Shown here in pieces: positions 27,173 through 37,153 of a stretch of 64,000 bases of DNA (position 1 is its first letter; every line of letters begins with the position of its first letter). The notes beneath the pieces were generated by a model. That model ran no database searches and was not told the origin of the DNA. It saw only the letters and a program-made list of their open reading frames with translations. The translations under genes were made by a program, and so were the position numbers. Source of the stretch: Acetivibrio thermocellus ATCC 27405 (GTDB taxonomy: Bacteria; Bacillota; Clostridia; Acetivibrionales; Acetivibrionaceae); NCBI RefSeq assembly GCF_000015865.1, contig NC_009012.1, positions 310,001 to 374,000 on the forward strand. The letters run 5' to 3'.

Positions 27173-28777
27173 CTAAGCTGCTTTAAATTTGCTTTGTATC
27201 AGTTTTACAAATATTTTTACGAGATTGGGATCAAATTGTTTTCCGCATCCGGAGATAATTTCATTGAGTGCATCCTCAGGACTTAGAGTTTTTCTGTATA
27301 CTCTTCTTGTTATCATTGCGGAATAGGAATCTGCCAATTGCAGAATTCTTGCTTCAAAAGGTATGCTTTCTCCTGCGAGTCCGTGAGGATATCCTGTGCC
27401 GTCCCAGTTTTCGTGATGGTATGCTATGCAATTTATAATTTCGACAGGGAGAGATAAATTATTAATTATGTTAAGTCCATAATTTACATGTCCCTTGATA
27501 AGCTCATATTCTTCGGGAGTTAAAGTAGTGCTTTTTCTTATTATGTCGCTGGATATAAGAATTTTACCTATGTCATGGAGCCATCCGGCGGCATAAATGC
27601 GTTCAACCTGTTCATCCGGAAGACCGGCTTCTTTTGCAAGCGCAGCAGCGTACTGAGCAGTGTACCTGGAATGAACGTAAGTGTACATATCCTTTTCCGC
27701 CAGGACATTTAAAAGTTCAAATCCTTCCTTTGGAAGGAGAGGTTTTTTGTTATTTGTAAAGATGTCCAGCCTATGGTTTTTGCACTTGTTATAATACATA
27801 TTTATATCTGCTTTATACAAAAGCTTTTCTATGTCATTTTCTGTGTCGGAAGGCGACGAATTGGCCTGCCCCACGGAAAAAGACAGATTTATCGGATCCA
27901 GTTCCTCGTCAATTACGAACTTCTTCTCTCTTATTGCTTTTGAAAGATGTTCTCCCAAATTTTTTACTCTTTCGTTTTTTCCATCATTTTTTACCACAAT
28001 AATAAACTCGTCGCCACCAAGCCTTCCGATTATTCTTTCAAGACCTTCGGTTTCTTCTTTGAGAAACTCCGAAACTTTTATGAGCACTTTATTTCCCGCC
28101 ACGTGACCGAAAGTGTCGTTAATTTGCTTAAAGCGGTCCATATCGGTAATCAGAATTGAAATATTACCGTTTTGGATCATTTTTTTGGCAGTTTCAATTG
28201 TGTGGGCAAAGGTTGCCACACCTGTAAGTGAATCTGTAATACTCATCTTTTTGTATTTGTTGCGTTCAATAATAACCTTTCCGAATAACTGGTATATGAG
28301 GACAAGTGTAATTGTAAAGCAAATTTGGCCGTTGGCTGTTCCAATTACTTTGCCAATGGGATACAACCCTGCTTTGGCTTCGGGCATAAGCATGAATATT
28401 CTAAGTGCAGGATACAGCCCGGCAATGAGAGGAAACAGTATATTTTCCAGAAGAAGCACATAGCAAATGGTAAGAACGCTCCATTTGTTGACTACGGTAT
28501 AGTACGGATAAGGCAAAGAATGCGAATCCACAACAAAAATAAACAGCACATATGACAATACTGCAAGCAAGTGTTTTAGTGCCTTGTGCCTGATGAAAAA
28601 CTTTGCCGTAATCATCATTGCCGCAAAGGCACTCATATACAGGAATGTTGGAAAAAAATGACCTGTTTCATAGATTATGTATATTACCAATATACCAACC
28701 AAAAATACAAATGAAACATTGAAAAAATGTTTATTAAAAAAGGCTATAGTTTTGCTTCTCTTTTCATCATATTGCAT
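27173..28777 (-). CDS. Membrane GGDEF plus HD-GYP cyclic-di-GMP protein
   Basis: 534 residues. The N-terminal 175 residues hold about six hydrophobic helices. A diguanylate cyclase domain follows (about 180-345) with the active-site motif RLGGDEFIIV, so it could make cyclic di-GMP. The C-terminal HD-GYP domain (about 355-534) shows LHDIGK and HHENWDGTGYPHGL, motifs of the active phosphodiesterase class. Carrying synthesis and breakdown in one protein is common; which dominates cannot be read from sequence. ATG 28777 follows GGGGAG. It is monocistronic or follows the gene to its right only across a terminator. Confidence 0.95.
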   Translation of the reverse strand: MQYDEKRSKTIAFFNKHFFNVSFVFLVGILVIYIIYETGHFFPTFLYMSAFAAMMITAKFFIRHKALKHLLAVLSYVLFIFVVDSHSLPYPYYTVVNKWSVLTICYVLLLENILFPLIAGLYPALRIFMLMPEAKAGLYPIGKVIGTANGQICFTITLVLIYQLFGKVIIERNKYKKMSITDSLTGVATFAHTIETAKKMIQNGNISILITDMDRFKQINDTFGHVAGNKVLIKVSEFLKEETEGLERIIGRLGGDEFIIVVKNDGKNERVKNLGEHLSKAIREKKFVIDEELDPINLSFSVGQANSSPSDTENDIEKLLYKADINMYYNKCKNHRLDIFTNNKKPLLPKEGFELLNVLAEKDMYTYVHSRYTAQYAAALAKEAGLPDEQVERIYAAGWLHDIGKILISSDIIRKSTTLTPEEYELIKGHVNYGLNIINNLSLPVEIINCIAYHHENWDGTGYPHGLAGESIPFEARILQLADSYSAMITRRVYRKTLSPEDALNEIISGCGKQFDPNLVKIFVKLIQSKFKAA

Positions 28778-28960
28778 TTTCTAAAACTCCCCGTTAAACA
28801 ATTTAAAATTTAAAGGAAACCAATAAAAAATTGGCAAACAATTATATCTTTATAATTTTATAGTTATTCTAAATATAAGTTTATACAAAAAGATTCAAAC
28901 TATCAATATAAAAAATATGTTTTCCTGCGCTGATAAAGACTTAAAAGCAGTTAAACCGAA

Positions 28961-28991
28961 AAACAGCCTCTTTTGTGTTTAGAGGCTGTTT
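28961..28991. terminator. Rho-independent terminator after celP
   Basis: AAACAGCCTCT (28961-28971) pairs with AGAGGCTGTTT (28981-28991), with A or T runs on both sides; it ends celP on the minus strand. Confidence 0.9.
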
Positions 28992-29018
28992 TTTGTGGCT
29001 TTTGGAACTCTAATTAAT

Positions 29019-30710
29019 TTAATTTATGATGTTTCCATAGATATCATATTTAACCGGAAATTCGCTAATACTGCGAAGGACATATCTTTTTAGCAATACC
29101 ATGTCACTGGAATTGATTGCACCGTCGCCGTTGGTGTCTGCCGCCGGTATGCGAATCCTTTCATTTTCCTGGTAAGGAAGGACACTTATACTGCGCAAAA
29201 GATACCTTTTCATGTATGTAATGTCTACTGAGTTTATTGAACCGTCAACGTTTAAGTCTCCGACATCACACCATATTAAGGAAGGCGTTGCGGTAGGAGA
29301 CGGGGGTGTAGTGGCTGGAGGAGTGGGTATAACGATATTGCCGTAGTATTTTTCAATAGCAGCCAGAGCGCCCACGAAAGCAGCATTATAGTCAATAGCC
29401 ACTTCCGTAAACTGGAACTGATTGACATCATCGATAAAGTTGTCAGACATATTCGGACCGCCCACCAAAGCACCTAAAAGAAGGTTTTTGGCAGGTTTTG
29501 CATTGTCACCGTTGGCGTAAGTGTAGCCGTTGGCTGCCCTGTGGTGAGGACATTTTGGGTAGTTTGATCCATAACCTATAACATAGGACATGTTGATGGG
29601 ATTGCTGCCAAGTATGTAGTCTATTTGAGATTTTGCAAAGGATTTTAATGCTTCATTTTTGGTAAGCTCGTAGTATCTCATGGCGATAAAGGCCTCGGCG
29701 GCCGCATATCTTAATACTCCCCAGCTGTCAAGATACTTAAGGCCTCCGGGAGTTGTATTAAGGGAATTCATCCAGTAATCGAGATTGTAATTCATTGCGT
29801 CAATGTACTTTTGTTCACCTGTTATCTCTGCAAGTTTGCAGAAGACAGCCATGTACATGTCATCCCAGCACATTGTCCATTTGTTGTTGAAAGGACTCTC
29901 TCCCCAAAGGGTTTTATTTGAAAGATAGCTGTCAATTTCCTTCAGGTAAGTCGGGTCTTTTTCCACTACATAGAGCCAGGTGGCTGCAAAGGAAAGATCG
30001 TCCCAGTAGGAGTGGGAGATGTAAAAAGCATTCTCGGCATAGTAGCCCAAATTGGTTTTTGCCATTGTATAAAGTTCTTTTGCAGCTTTTAAACATTTGT
30101 TGGCATAGTTTTGGTCTATATCCTTGTAGTTTAGGTACATTATCGTAAGAGCGGCGGATGTCAAACCACATACATCAGAAGCCGCATTTGAGGCATTGGC
30201 AACATAGGGTACGGGTCTCGGACCCGGCTGGACTTCCGGCGCACCCCAGTATGTATGGTCTGCCTGACCGTCTCCTACTTGATAGTAGAAGGTATTGGAG
30301 TCCGGATGACATTTTAAAAGATAGTCGGTGAAATATTTGAGAGTGCTGAGCATTTTGGAGGTGTTTCCTGTTGCGTCAAACACTCCTTTGTATTCATAAA
30401 GTGACCAACCCAGTACCGCTGCCGCATAAGCCTGGGGCAAACCGAATTTGACATGGTCTCCGGCATCATGATATCCTCCGGTCAGATCCAGGCCTATTTC
30501 ACTTCCGTCAGTCGTGTGACACGGTCCTCTCCAACTGAAGACATTGTCAACTGCTGCATCCGGACCGCATTTGTTGGCGTCGTAAAATAAAATTGAGTAT
30601 TTTAATGCGGTGGCATAATCATGACTTGCAGCTGCCGATGAAAATGACATTGAAAACAGAGTCGTGACTAAGAACGTCAAAGTAATTAACAATACAGCTA
30701 TTTTTCTCAT
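29019..30710 (-). CDS. celP: GH9 endoglucanase CelP (Cel9P), cellulosomal
   Basis: 563-residue secreted family 9 glycosyl hydrolase, an inverting beta-1,4-glucanase. A signal peptide ends near residue 28 (SSAAA). The (alpha/alpha)6 barrel shows GGYHDAGDHVKFG with catalytic Asp82/Asp85, the His motif CPHHRAANGY, and the acid Glu436 in FTEVAIDYNAAFVG. No CBM3c follows the barrel; instead a short Pro/Thr linker leads to a type I dockerin (GDLNVDGSINSVDITYMKRY and ADTNGDGAINSSDMVLLKRY). It diverges from cbp over a 570-base AT-rich gap; a TATAAT (minus, 30762-30757) is a possible -10. A terminator follows the gene. Confidence 0.96.
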   Translation of the reverse strand: MRKIAVLLITLTFLVTTLFSMSFSSAAASHDYATALKYSILFYDANKCGPDAAVDNVFSWRGPCHTTDGSEIGLDLTGGYHDAGDHVKFGLPQAYAAAVLGWSLYEYKGVFDATGNTSKMLSTLKYFTDYLLKCHPDSNTFYYQVGDGQADHTYWGAPEVQPGPRPVPYVANASNAASDVCGLTSAALTIMYLNYKDIDQNYANKCLKAAKELYTMAKTNLGYYAENAFYISHSYWDDLSFAATWLYVVEKDPTYLKEIDSYLSNKTLWGESPFNNKWTMCWDDMYMAVFCKLAEITGEQKYIDAMNYNLDYWMNSLNTTPGGLKYLDSWGVLRYAAAEAFIAMRYYELTKNEALKSFAKSQIDYILGSNPINMSYVIGYGSNYPKCPHHRAANGYTYANGDNAKPAKNLLLGALVGGPNMSDNFIDDVNQFQFTEVAIDYNAAFVGALAAIEKYYGNIVIPTPPATTPPSPTATPSLIWCDVGDLNVDGSINSVDITYMKRYLLRSISVLPYQENERIRIPAADTNGDGAINSSDMVLLKRYVLRSISEFPVKYDIYGNIIN

Positions 30711-31003
30711 GCTTTTACCCCTTTCATAAAATTTAATTTTATCGTTATCATAAAAAATTATAGACGTTATATTGCTTGCCGGGATATAGTGCTGGGCATT
30801 CGTTGGTGCAAAATGTTCGGAGTAAGGTGGATATTGATTTGCATGTTGATCTATTGCATTGAAATGATTAGTTATCCGTAAATATTAATTAATCATATCA
30901 TAAATTAATTATATCATAATTGTTTTGACGAATGAAGGTTTTTGGATAAATTATCAAGTAAAGGAACGCTAAAAATTTTGGCGTAAAATATCAAAATGAC
31001 CAC

Positions 31004-31032
31004 TTGAATTAATATGGTAAAGTAGATATAAT
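31004..31032 (+). promoter_or_regulatory. SigA-type promoter for cbp
   Basis: TTGAAT (31004-31009), 17 bases, TATAAT (31027-31032). It gives a leader of about 240 bases. The rest of the 30711-31279 gap is AT-rich without a gene. Confidence 0.75.
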
Positions 31033-31161
31033 ATTTTGGTAAACATGCCTTCAGCAAGGTTAGATTAGCTGTTTCCGTATAAATTAACCGTATGGTAAAA
31101 CGGCAGTCAGAAAAATAAGTCATAAGATTCCGTTATGAAAATATACTTCGGTAGTTAATAA

Positions 31162-31203
31162 TAAGAGATATGAGGTAAGAGATACAAGATAAGAGATATA
31201 AGG
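31162..31203 (+). repeat. Three tandem 14-base repeats in the cbp leader
   Basis: Each unit begins TAAGAGATA and continues with five mostly purine bases (TGAGG, CAAGA, TAAGG) at 31162, 31176 and 31190. They lie in the predicted 5' leader of cbp, 77 bases before its start. Confidence 0.85.
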
Positions 31204-31279
31204 TACGAATGTATAAGATGGTGCTTTTAGGCACACTAAATAAAAAACAAATAAACGAAAATTTTAAGGAGGACGAAAG

Positions 31280-33715
31280 ATGAAGTTCGGTTTTTTTGAT
31301 GATGCAAACAAAGAGTACGTTATTACCGTGCCCAGGACACCGTATCCGTGGATAAACTACCTGGGTACAGAGAATTTCTTCTCACTCATTTCGAATACCG
31401 CAGGCGGATATTGCTTTTACAGGGATGCAAGGCTTAGACGTATAACAAGATACAGATACAACAATGTTCCTATTGACATGGGAGGACGTTATTTCTACAT
31501 ATATGACAACGGTGATTTCTGGTCGCCGGGATGGTCTCCGGTAAAAAGGGAGCTTGAAAGCTATGAATGCAGACATGGACTGGGATATACAAAAATTGCC
31601 GGTAAAAGAAACGGAATAAAAGCGGAGGTCACTTTCTTCGTTCCGTTAAACTACAATGGTGAAGTCCAAAAGCTTATATTGAAGAATGAAGGACAGGACA
31701 AAAAGAAAATAACTCTCTTCTCTTTTATTGAGTTCTGCTTGTGGAATGCTTATGATGATATGACCAACTTCCAGAGAAACTTCAGCACCGGTGAAGTTGA
31801 GATTGAAGGCTCGGTTATCTATCACAAGACAGAGTACAGAGAGCGCAGAAACCATTACGCATTCTATTCTGTAAATGCAAAAATCAGCGGATTTGACAGT
31901 GACAGAGACAGCTTCATAGGACTTTACAACGGTTTTGACGCTCCTCAGGCTGTAGTGAACGGCAAGTCAAACAATTCCGTTGCGGACGGATGGGCACCGA
32001 TTGCGTCCCACAGCATTGAAATTGAATTGAATCCCGGGGAGCAAAAGGAATATGTATTTATTATAGGTTATGTGGAGAACAAAGATGAAGAAAAATGGGA
32101 GTCAAAAGGTGTCATCAACAAGAAAAAAGCTTATGAAATGATAGAGCAGTTCAACACTGTTGAAAAGGTTGACAAAGCATTTGAAGAACTCAAGAGCTAT
32201 TGGAATGCTCTTCTTTCAAAATACTTTCTTGAAAGCCACGATGAAAAACTCAACCGTATGGTTAATATATGGAATCAGTACCAGTGTATGGTTACATTCA
32301 ACATGTCAAGAAGCGCTTCATACTTTGAATCCGGTATCGGAAGAGGTATGGGTTTCAGAGATTCAAACCAGGACTTGCTGGGATTTGTACACCAGATACC
32401 CGAAAGAGCAAGAGAAAGGCTTCTTGACCTGGCTGCAACTCAGCTTGAAGATGGCGGTGCGTACCATCAGTATCAGCCTCTTACCAAAAAAGGTAACAAT
32501 GAAATCGGAAGCAACTTCAACGATGACCCGTTGTGGCTGATTCTTGCAACTGCTGCATATATTAAGGAAACCGGTGATTATTCAATACTGAAGGAGCAAG
32601 TTCCGTTCAACAATGATCCGTCCAAAGCCGACACCATGTTTGAACATTTGACCCGTTCCTTCTACCATGTGGTAAACAACCTTGGACCTCACGGATTGCC
32701 GCTTATAGGTAGGGCGGACTGGAATGACTGCCTTAACTTAAACTGCTTCTCCACCGTTCCGGATGAGTCGTTCCAGACCACAACAAGCAAAGACGGAAAA
32801 GTGGCAGAGTCAGTTATGATTGCCGGAATGTTTGTGTTCATCGGAAAAGACTATGTGAAGCTTTGCGAATACATGGGCCTTGAAGAGGAAGCCAGGAAAG
32901 CTCAGCAGCATATTGACGCAATGAAGGAAGCAATTCTCAAATACGGTTATGACGGTGAGTGGTTCTTAAGAGCTTACGACGACTTTGGAAGAAAAGTCGG
33001 AAGCAAAGAAAACGAAGAGGGTAAGATTTTCATTGAGTCTCAGGGATTCTGTGTAATGGCTGAAATCGGGCTTGAAGACGGCAAGGCTTTGAAGGCTCTG
33101 GATTCTGTCAAGAAATATCTTGACACTCCATATGGTCTTGTACTTCAAAATCCCGCGTTTACAAGATACTATATTGAGTACGGAGAAATTTCAACATATC
33201 CACCGGGATACAAAGAAAATGCCGGTATATTCTGCCACAACAATGCATGGATAATCTGTGCTGAAACGGTTGTCGGAAGAGGAGACATGGCGTTTGATTA
33301 CTATAGAAAAATAGCACCTGCTTATATTGAAGATGTAAGTGACATCCACAAGCTTGAGCCTTATGTTTATGCACAGATGGTTGCCGGAAAAGACGCAAAA
33401 CGCCATGGAGAAGCTAAGAACTCATGGCTGACCGGTACTGCGGCGTGGAACTTTGTGGCGATTTCACAGTGGATACTGGGTGTAAAACCTGACTATGACG
33501 GATTGAAGATTGATCCATGCATACCCAAGGCATGGGACGGATACAAAGTTACCAGATATTTCAGAGGCTCAACTTATGAAATCACTGTGAAGAATCCGAA
33601 CCATGTATCAAAAGGTGTGGCTAAAATTACTGTTGACGGCAATGAAATCAGCGGAAATATTCTTCCGGTGTTCAATGACGGAAAGACTCACAAAGTTGAA
33701 GTAATTATGGGATAA
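31280..33715 (+). CDS. cbp: Cellobiose phosphorylase (GH94)
   Basis: 811-residue cytosolic enzyme that splits cellobiose with phosphate into glucose and glucose 1-phosphate, saving ATP. Sequence start ([20 protein letters not shown]) and length match cellobiose phosphorylase rather than the longer cellodextrin phosphorylase. The N-terminal beta-sandwich (about 1-280) is followed by an (alpha/alpha)6 barrel with the general acid in [10 protein letters not shown]. No signal peptide. ATG 31280 follows AAGGAGGACG. It sits beside celP on the opposite strand, joining extracellular cellulose cutting to intracellular use of its products. A perfect terminator follows. Confidence 0.98.
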   Translation: MKFGFFDDANKEYVITVPRTPYPWINYLGTENFFSLISNTAGGYCFYRDARLRRITRYRYNNVPIDMGGRYFYIYDNGDFWSPGWSPVKRELESYECRHGLGYTKIAGKRNGIKAEVTFFVPLNYNGEVQKLILKNEGQDKKKITLFSFIEFCLWNAYDDMTNFQRNFSTGEVEIEGSVIYHKTEYRERRNHYAFYSVNAKISGFDSDRDSFIGLYNGFDAPQAVVNGKSNNSVADGWAPIASHSIEIELNPGEQKEYVFIIGYVENKDEEKWESKGVINKKKAYEMIEQFNTVEKVDKAFEELKSYWNALLSKYFLESHDEKLNRMVNIWNQYQCMVTFNMSRSASYFESGIGRGMGFRDSNQDLLGFVHQIPERARERLLDLAATQLEDGGAYHQYQPLTKKGNNEIGSNFNDDPLWLILATAAYIKETGDYSILKEQVPFNNDPSKADTMFEHLTRSFYHVVNNLGPHGLPLIGRADWNDCLNLNCFSTVPDESFQTTTSKDGKVAESVMIAGMFVFIGKDYVKLCEYMGLEEEARKAQQHIDAMKEAILKYGYDGEWFLRAYDDFGRKVGSKENEEGKIFIESQGFCVMAEIGLEDGKALKALDSVKKYLDTPYGLVLQNPAFTRYYIEYGEISTYPPGYKENAGIFCHNNAWIICAETVVGRGDMAFDYYRKIAPAYIEDVSDIHKLEPYVYAQMVAGKDAKRHGEAKNSWLTGTAAWNFVAISQWILGVKPDYDGLKIDPCIPKAWDGYKVTRYFRGSTYEITVKNPNHVSKGVAKITVDGNEISGNILPVFNDGKTHKVEVIMG

Positions 33716-33733
33716 TAAAGCAAGGTATGACAA

Positions 33734-33768
33734 AAAGAAGTTATCCGGGTTTTTCGGATAACTTCTTT
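33734..33768 (+). terminator. Rho-independent terminator after cbp
   Basis: A 14-base perfect stem, AAAGAAGTTATCCG (33734-33747) with CGGATAACTTCTTT (33755-33768), then T residues. Confidence 0.95.
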
Positions 33769-33979
33769 TTTAAAATAGCGGCGGTTAAAACTCTATTCAA
33801 TCCTGCGTTCTTTATTGACAAAAATGATATACCGCATAATGGCAAATGATTGCATGTTTACTGCAATTTACGCAAAATACAAATGATTATATCGTAGAAT
33901 CATCATCATAGTGCTTTCTGAAGCGAAAGGCTGTAATAATTGATATATTGAGAAATTGTTGTATTGGGAGAGATGAAAA

Positions 33980-34939
33980 ATGCTAAAGATATGTGTTTTG
34001 GATGCCAAAACTCTGGGAGATGACGTGGATCTGACGGTGTTTGATAAATTTGGTCCTGTACAGGTTTATGCTGAAACAAAGCCGGAGGAAGTGGTTGAAA
34101 GGATTAAGGATGTCGATGTCGTTATTACCAACAAAGTTGTGCTGAATAAAGAAAACCTTGAAAATGCCTCAAAACTCAAACTGATTTGTGTGGCTGCGAC
34201 AGGAACCAATAACATAGATCTTGAATATGCGGCACAAAAGCAAATTGCCGTAACCAATGTGGCGGGATACTCAACTATGAGTGTTGTACAGCATACTTTT
34301 GCGATGCTGTTTTATTTGATGGAGAATTTGCCTTATTATGACAGGTATGTAAAGTCGGGAGAATATGCAAAGAGCAATATTTTTACTCATCATGAAAGGC
34401 CTTATCATGAATTGGCCGGTAAAACATGGGGTATCATAGGGCTTGGAACCATTGGAAGAGCCGTGGCCAATGCGGCGGAGGCTTTTGGATGCAGGGTGGT
34501 TTACTACTCAACTTCGGGAAAAAACAATAATACTCAGTATGAAAGAGCTGAACTGGAGAAATTGTTGAAAGAGTCTGACATTGTGTCCATTCATGCGCCG
34601 CTCAACAATAACACAAGGGGCTTGATTGATTATGAGCGTTTGCGTATGATGAAGAAAAGTGCCATAATATTAAATCTTGGACGCGGAGGCATTATCAGGG
34701 AGGAGGATTTGGCAAGGGCGCTGGATGAAGAATTGATAAGCGGAGCTGCTCTTGACGTTTTGGAAAAAGAGCCTGTAAATTGTGACAATCCTTTACTTGG
34801 TGTAAAAAACAGTGACAGGCTTTTCATAACTCCTCATATTGCGTGGGCCAGCGTTGAAGCAAGAAAAAGACTTGTTGATGAAATAGCATTGAATATTGAG
34901 GCTTTTATTGAGGGAAAAGAGCGCAACAGAGTATGCTGA
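33980..34939 (+). CDS. D-isomer-specific 2-hydroxyacid dehydrogenase
   Basis: 319-residue NAD-dependent dehydrogenase of the glycerate/hydroxypyruvate reductase type. The nucleotide-binding motif is GIIGLGTIGRA; the catalytic Arg lies in NLGRGG, and the His in TPHIAWAS. Substrates in the family include hydroxypyruvate, glyoxylate and phosphoglycerate; there is no C-terminal ACT domain as in long SerA, and the exact substrate is not assignable. ATG 33980 follows GGGAGAG. It is single, bounded by terminators on both sides; a TTGACA at 33815 has no good partner -10. Confidence 0.9.
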   Translation: MLKICVLDAKTLGDDVDLTVFDKFGPVQVYAETKPEEVVERIKDVDVVITNKVVLNKENLENASKLKLICVAATGTNNIDLEYAAQKQIAVTNVAGYSTMSVVQHTFAMLFYLMENLPYYDRYVKSGEYAKSNIFTHHERPYHELAGKTWGIIGLGTIGRAVANAAEAFGCRVVYYSTSGKNNNTQYERAELEKLLKESDIVSIHAPLNNNTRGLIDYERLRMMKKSAIILNLGRGGIIREEDLARALDEELISGAALDVLEKEPVNCDNPLLGVKNSDRLFITPHIAWASVEARKRLVDEIALNIEAFIEGKERNRVC

Positions 34940-34994
34940 TTGTTGTTTGTTTTTGGAAAAATCGTGATTTTAGAAAGAATGTGATTTTAACAAG

Positions 34995-35028
34995 AAAGAA
35001 GCAGCTTCGGGGGTGAAGCTGCTTCTTT
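34995..35028. terminator. Rho-independent terminator, serving converging genes
   Basis: A 14-base stem, AAAGAAGCAGCTTC (34995-35008) with GAAGCTGCTTCTTT (35015-35028). It ends the dehydrogenase gene and can also end the small minus-strand gene at 35043. Confidence 0.92.
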
Positions 35029-35042
35029 AGACTTTGCTGTAC

Positions 35043-35156
35043 TTACTCTTCTCTGTAGCCGTAGTTTCCGTTAAAGAACAAGAGCAGGAATACGAGAATG
35101 AAGAACAATATTTCGCTGTTGTCTCCGAAAAATCCAAAGCCTCTTCCTTCTGACAT
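35043..35156 (-). CDS. Small 37-residue membrane peptide, possibly sporulation-linked
   Basis: On the minus strand AAAGGAGG precedes an ATG at 35156 that opens a 37-codon frame: a Gly-rich start (MSEGRGFGFFGDNSE), a single hydrophobic segment (ILFFILVFLLLFF) and the end NGNYGYREE. The strong ribosome site, the amphiphilic design and the following terminator support a real gene. It resembles the tiny YjcZ-type membrane proteins that Firmicutes make during sporulation, but that is a similarity of form only. Confidence 0.75.
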   Translation of the reverse strand: MSEGRGFGFFGDNSEILFFILVFLLLFFNGNYGYREE

Positions 35157-35498
35157 TATAAATCCTCCTTTCTGATACTCTGTGGATTATAAATTTGGGG
35201 TTTTATGCCAAATTTATAATCTTTGCAGAACAAAGCAAAAAGTAATGACAAATAACTTGGAGAGGGTCAATACTCCTCGTTTACGGGTCAATATATAATA
35301 TTCATGCTTTTAACAATTTGTTACTGGGTGAAATTTGAGAGCAAGCTTTTGATTCAGTCCATGTTTTTTAATCAAATACATGTTTTTTATTTAAAAAAGC
35401 GAGCAGTATGGTATAATATTTCAAGTGTTTTTGTTGTCGGTTTTTCTATAAATTGAGGCAAAATATATGTAATTGAACTTGAAGACGGAGGTTTTGAC
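35157..35498. other. Intergenic region with extended -10 promoter for the methyltransferase gene
   Basis: No gene seen. TGGTATAAT at 35409-35417 is an extended -10 for the gene at 35499; no clear -35. Two copies of CATGTTTTTTA lie 20 bases apart just upstream (from about 35360 and 35380). A GGGTCAATA pair (near 35266 and 35285) is also repeated. Confidence 0.5.
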
Positions 35499-36374
35499 AT
35501 GATGTTGCTGGCAGATGACTGGAAAGATTATGAGCTTATAGATACGGGAAACGGAGAAAAACTGGAAAGATGGGGAAAATATATACTAAGAAGACCCGAT
35601 CCGCAGATTATATGGCCTATCAGGAATGAGAACGGTCTTTGGAAAAAGGCGGATGCCCATTACCACAGAAGCCGGAGCGGAGGCGGCAGTTGGGAATTTA
35701 AAAGAAAGCTTCCTGAAAGGTGGACAATATCCTATCATGATCTGTCATTTTATATTGAACCCACAGGTTTTAAACATACAGGTCTTTTTCCGGAACAGGT
35801 CGTGAACTGGAAATGGATGATTGACAAAATACGTTCTGCATCCAGAAATATAAACGTGCTGAACCTTTTTGCCTATACCGGAGGTGCGACTGTTGCCTGT
35901 GCCTATGCCAATGCTTCGGTTTGCCATGTTGACGCCGCAAAAGGGATGGTGCAGCGGGCAAAGGAAAACCTTGCTTTATCAGGGCTGGCGGACAGGAGTG
36001 TAAGGTTTATTGTCGATGATGTAATAAAATTTGTGCAAAGAGAAAAGCGGCGCGGACGTCAGTACGATGCCGTAATTATGGATCCTCCTTCATATGGAAG
36101 AGGACCCCGGGGGGAAGTGTGGAAGATAGAGGATGAGCTTTATGGGTTTGTTGAACAATGCATTGACGTTTTGTCTCCAAAACCTTTGTTTTTTCTCATA
36201 AATTCATATACTGCAGGTTTTTCACCTACAGTTCTTGCCAATATACTTAAAATGACAGTGGTGAAAAGATTTGGAGGTGTTGTTACCTGCGGTGAAGTGG
36301 GGATACCTGTTTCATCTTCCGGTATTGTTCTTCCATGCGGCATTTATGCCCGTTGGGAGGCACAGAAAAAATGA
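35499..36374 (+). CDS. Class I SAM-dependent methyltransferase (RlmI/RlmK-like)
   Basis: 291 residues. The S-adenosylmethionine site is NVLNLFAYTGGATVACA and the catalytic motif MDPPSYGRGP is that of N- or C-methyltransferases acting on rRNA bases, like RlmI or the C-terminal part of RlmL. The N-terminal PUA domain of true RlmI is missing, so the target is open. ATG 35499 follows GGAGG. Its stop overlaps the start of the pseudouridine synthase gene by four bases (ATGA), so the two RNA-modification genes form an operon. Confidence 0.88.
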   Translation: MMLLADDWKDYELIDTGNGEKLERWGKYILRRPDPQIIWPIRNENGLWKKADAHYHRSRSGGGSWEFKRKLPERWTISYHDLSFYIEPTGFKHTGLFPEQVVNWKWMIDKIRSASRNINVLNLFAYTGGATVACAYANASVCHVDAAKGMVQRAKENLALSGLADRSVRFIVDDVIKFVQREKRRGRQYDAVIMDPPSYGRGPRGEVWKIEDELYGFVEQCIDVLSPKPLFFLINSYTAGFSPTVLANILKMTVVKRFGGVVTCGEVGIPVSSSGIVLPCGIYARWEAQKK

Positions 36375-37066
36375 GCTCTTGCGGAAACAACGGCATTGAT
36401 ATAATTTTTGAGGACAATCATCTGCTGGTGGTAAAAAAACCGGTTAATATTCCAACCCAGAAAGATAAGTCCAATGACAGCGACATGCTTACTCTTCTCA
36501 AAGAGGACATAAAGAAAAGATACAACAAGCCCGGAAATGTCTATCTCGGGCTTGTTCACAGGCTTGATCGCCCGGTGGGGGGAGTAATGGTTTTTGCCAA
36601 AACCTCGAAAGCCGCATCAAGACTTTCAGACCAGGTACGCACCAGACAATTTAAAAAGGTATATTTGGCAGTTGTTCACGGAATTTTGGACAAGCTTGAA
36701 GGAAGACTTGAGAATTATCTGTTAAAAGACACCAGGAACAATACGGTAAGCGTGGTCAAAGAAGACACGCCGGGAGGCAAGCTGGCGGTTTTGGATTACA
36801 AGGTAGAGGGGATTTATAACGGTTTCAGTTTGGTAAAAGTCAGTTTGCACACAGGACGTCCTCACCAGATCAGGGTCCAACTGGCCAATATAGGTCATCC
36901 GTTGTACGGCGATCAGAAGTACGGCCATGGCGTGAACAAACCCGGACAGCAGATAGCTTTATGGTCAAGTGAAATTGCCTTTGTTCATCCCGTTTTAAAA
37001 CAGGAAATGATTTTTTCATGTGAACCTCCTGAAGTTGAACCGTGGACTTGGTTTAACAGAGTATAG
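36371..37066 (+). CDS. RluA-family pseudouridine synthase
   Basis: 231 residues from the ATG at 36371, chosen for its overlap with the upstream stop and its GGGAGG site; the in-frame ATG at 36335 lies deep in the previous gene. The catalytic Asp is in VHRLDRPVGGVMVFAKT, and GRPHQIRVQLANIGHPLYGDQKYG (quoted in parts: GRPHQIRVQ, PLYGDQKYG) is the family end motif. It has no S4 domain. Family members convert uridine to pseudouridine in rRNA or tRNA; the site is unknown. Co-transcribed with the methyltransferase. Confidence 0.93.
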   Translation: MSSCGNNGIDIIFEDNHLLVVKKPVNIPTQKDKSNDSDMLTLLKEDIKKRYNKPGNVYLGLVHRLDRPVGGVMVFAKTSKAASRLSDQVRTRQFKKVYLAVVHGILDKLEGRLENYLLKDTRNNTVSVVKEDTPGGKLAVLDYKVEGIYNGFSLVKVSLHTGRPHQIRVQLANIGHPLYGDQKYGHGVNKPGQQIALWSSEIAFVHPVLKQEMIFSCEPPEVEPWTWFNRV

Positions 37067-37153
37067 CAGAAGAACATTAACATGACAATTTGTTTTAGTT
37101 GTAAATATTTATTTTAAAACAGAGAGATAATAAAATAAAAAAGGAGGACTGTC

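Noticed and set aside
31162-31203. CRISPR-like array in the cbp leader
   Set aside because: Units are 14 bases with no spacers between them.
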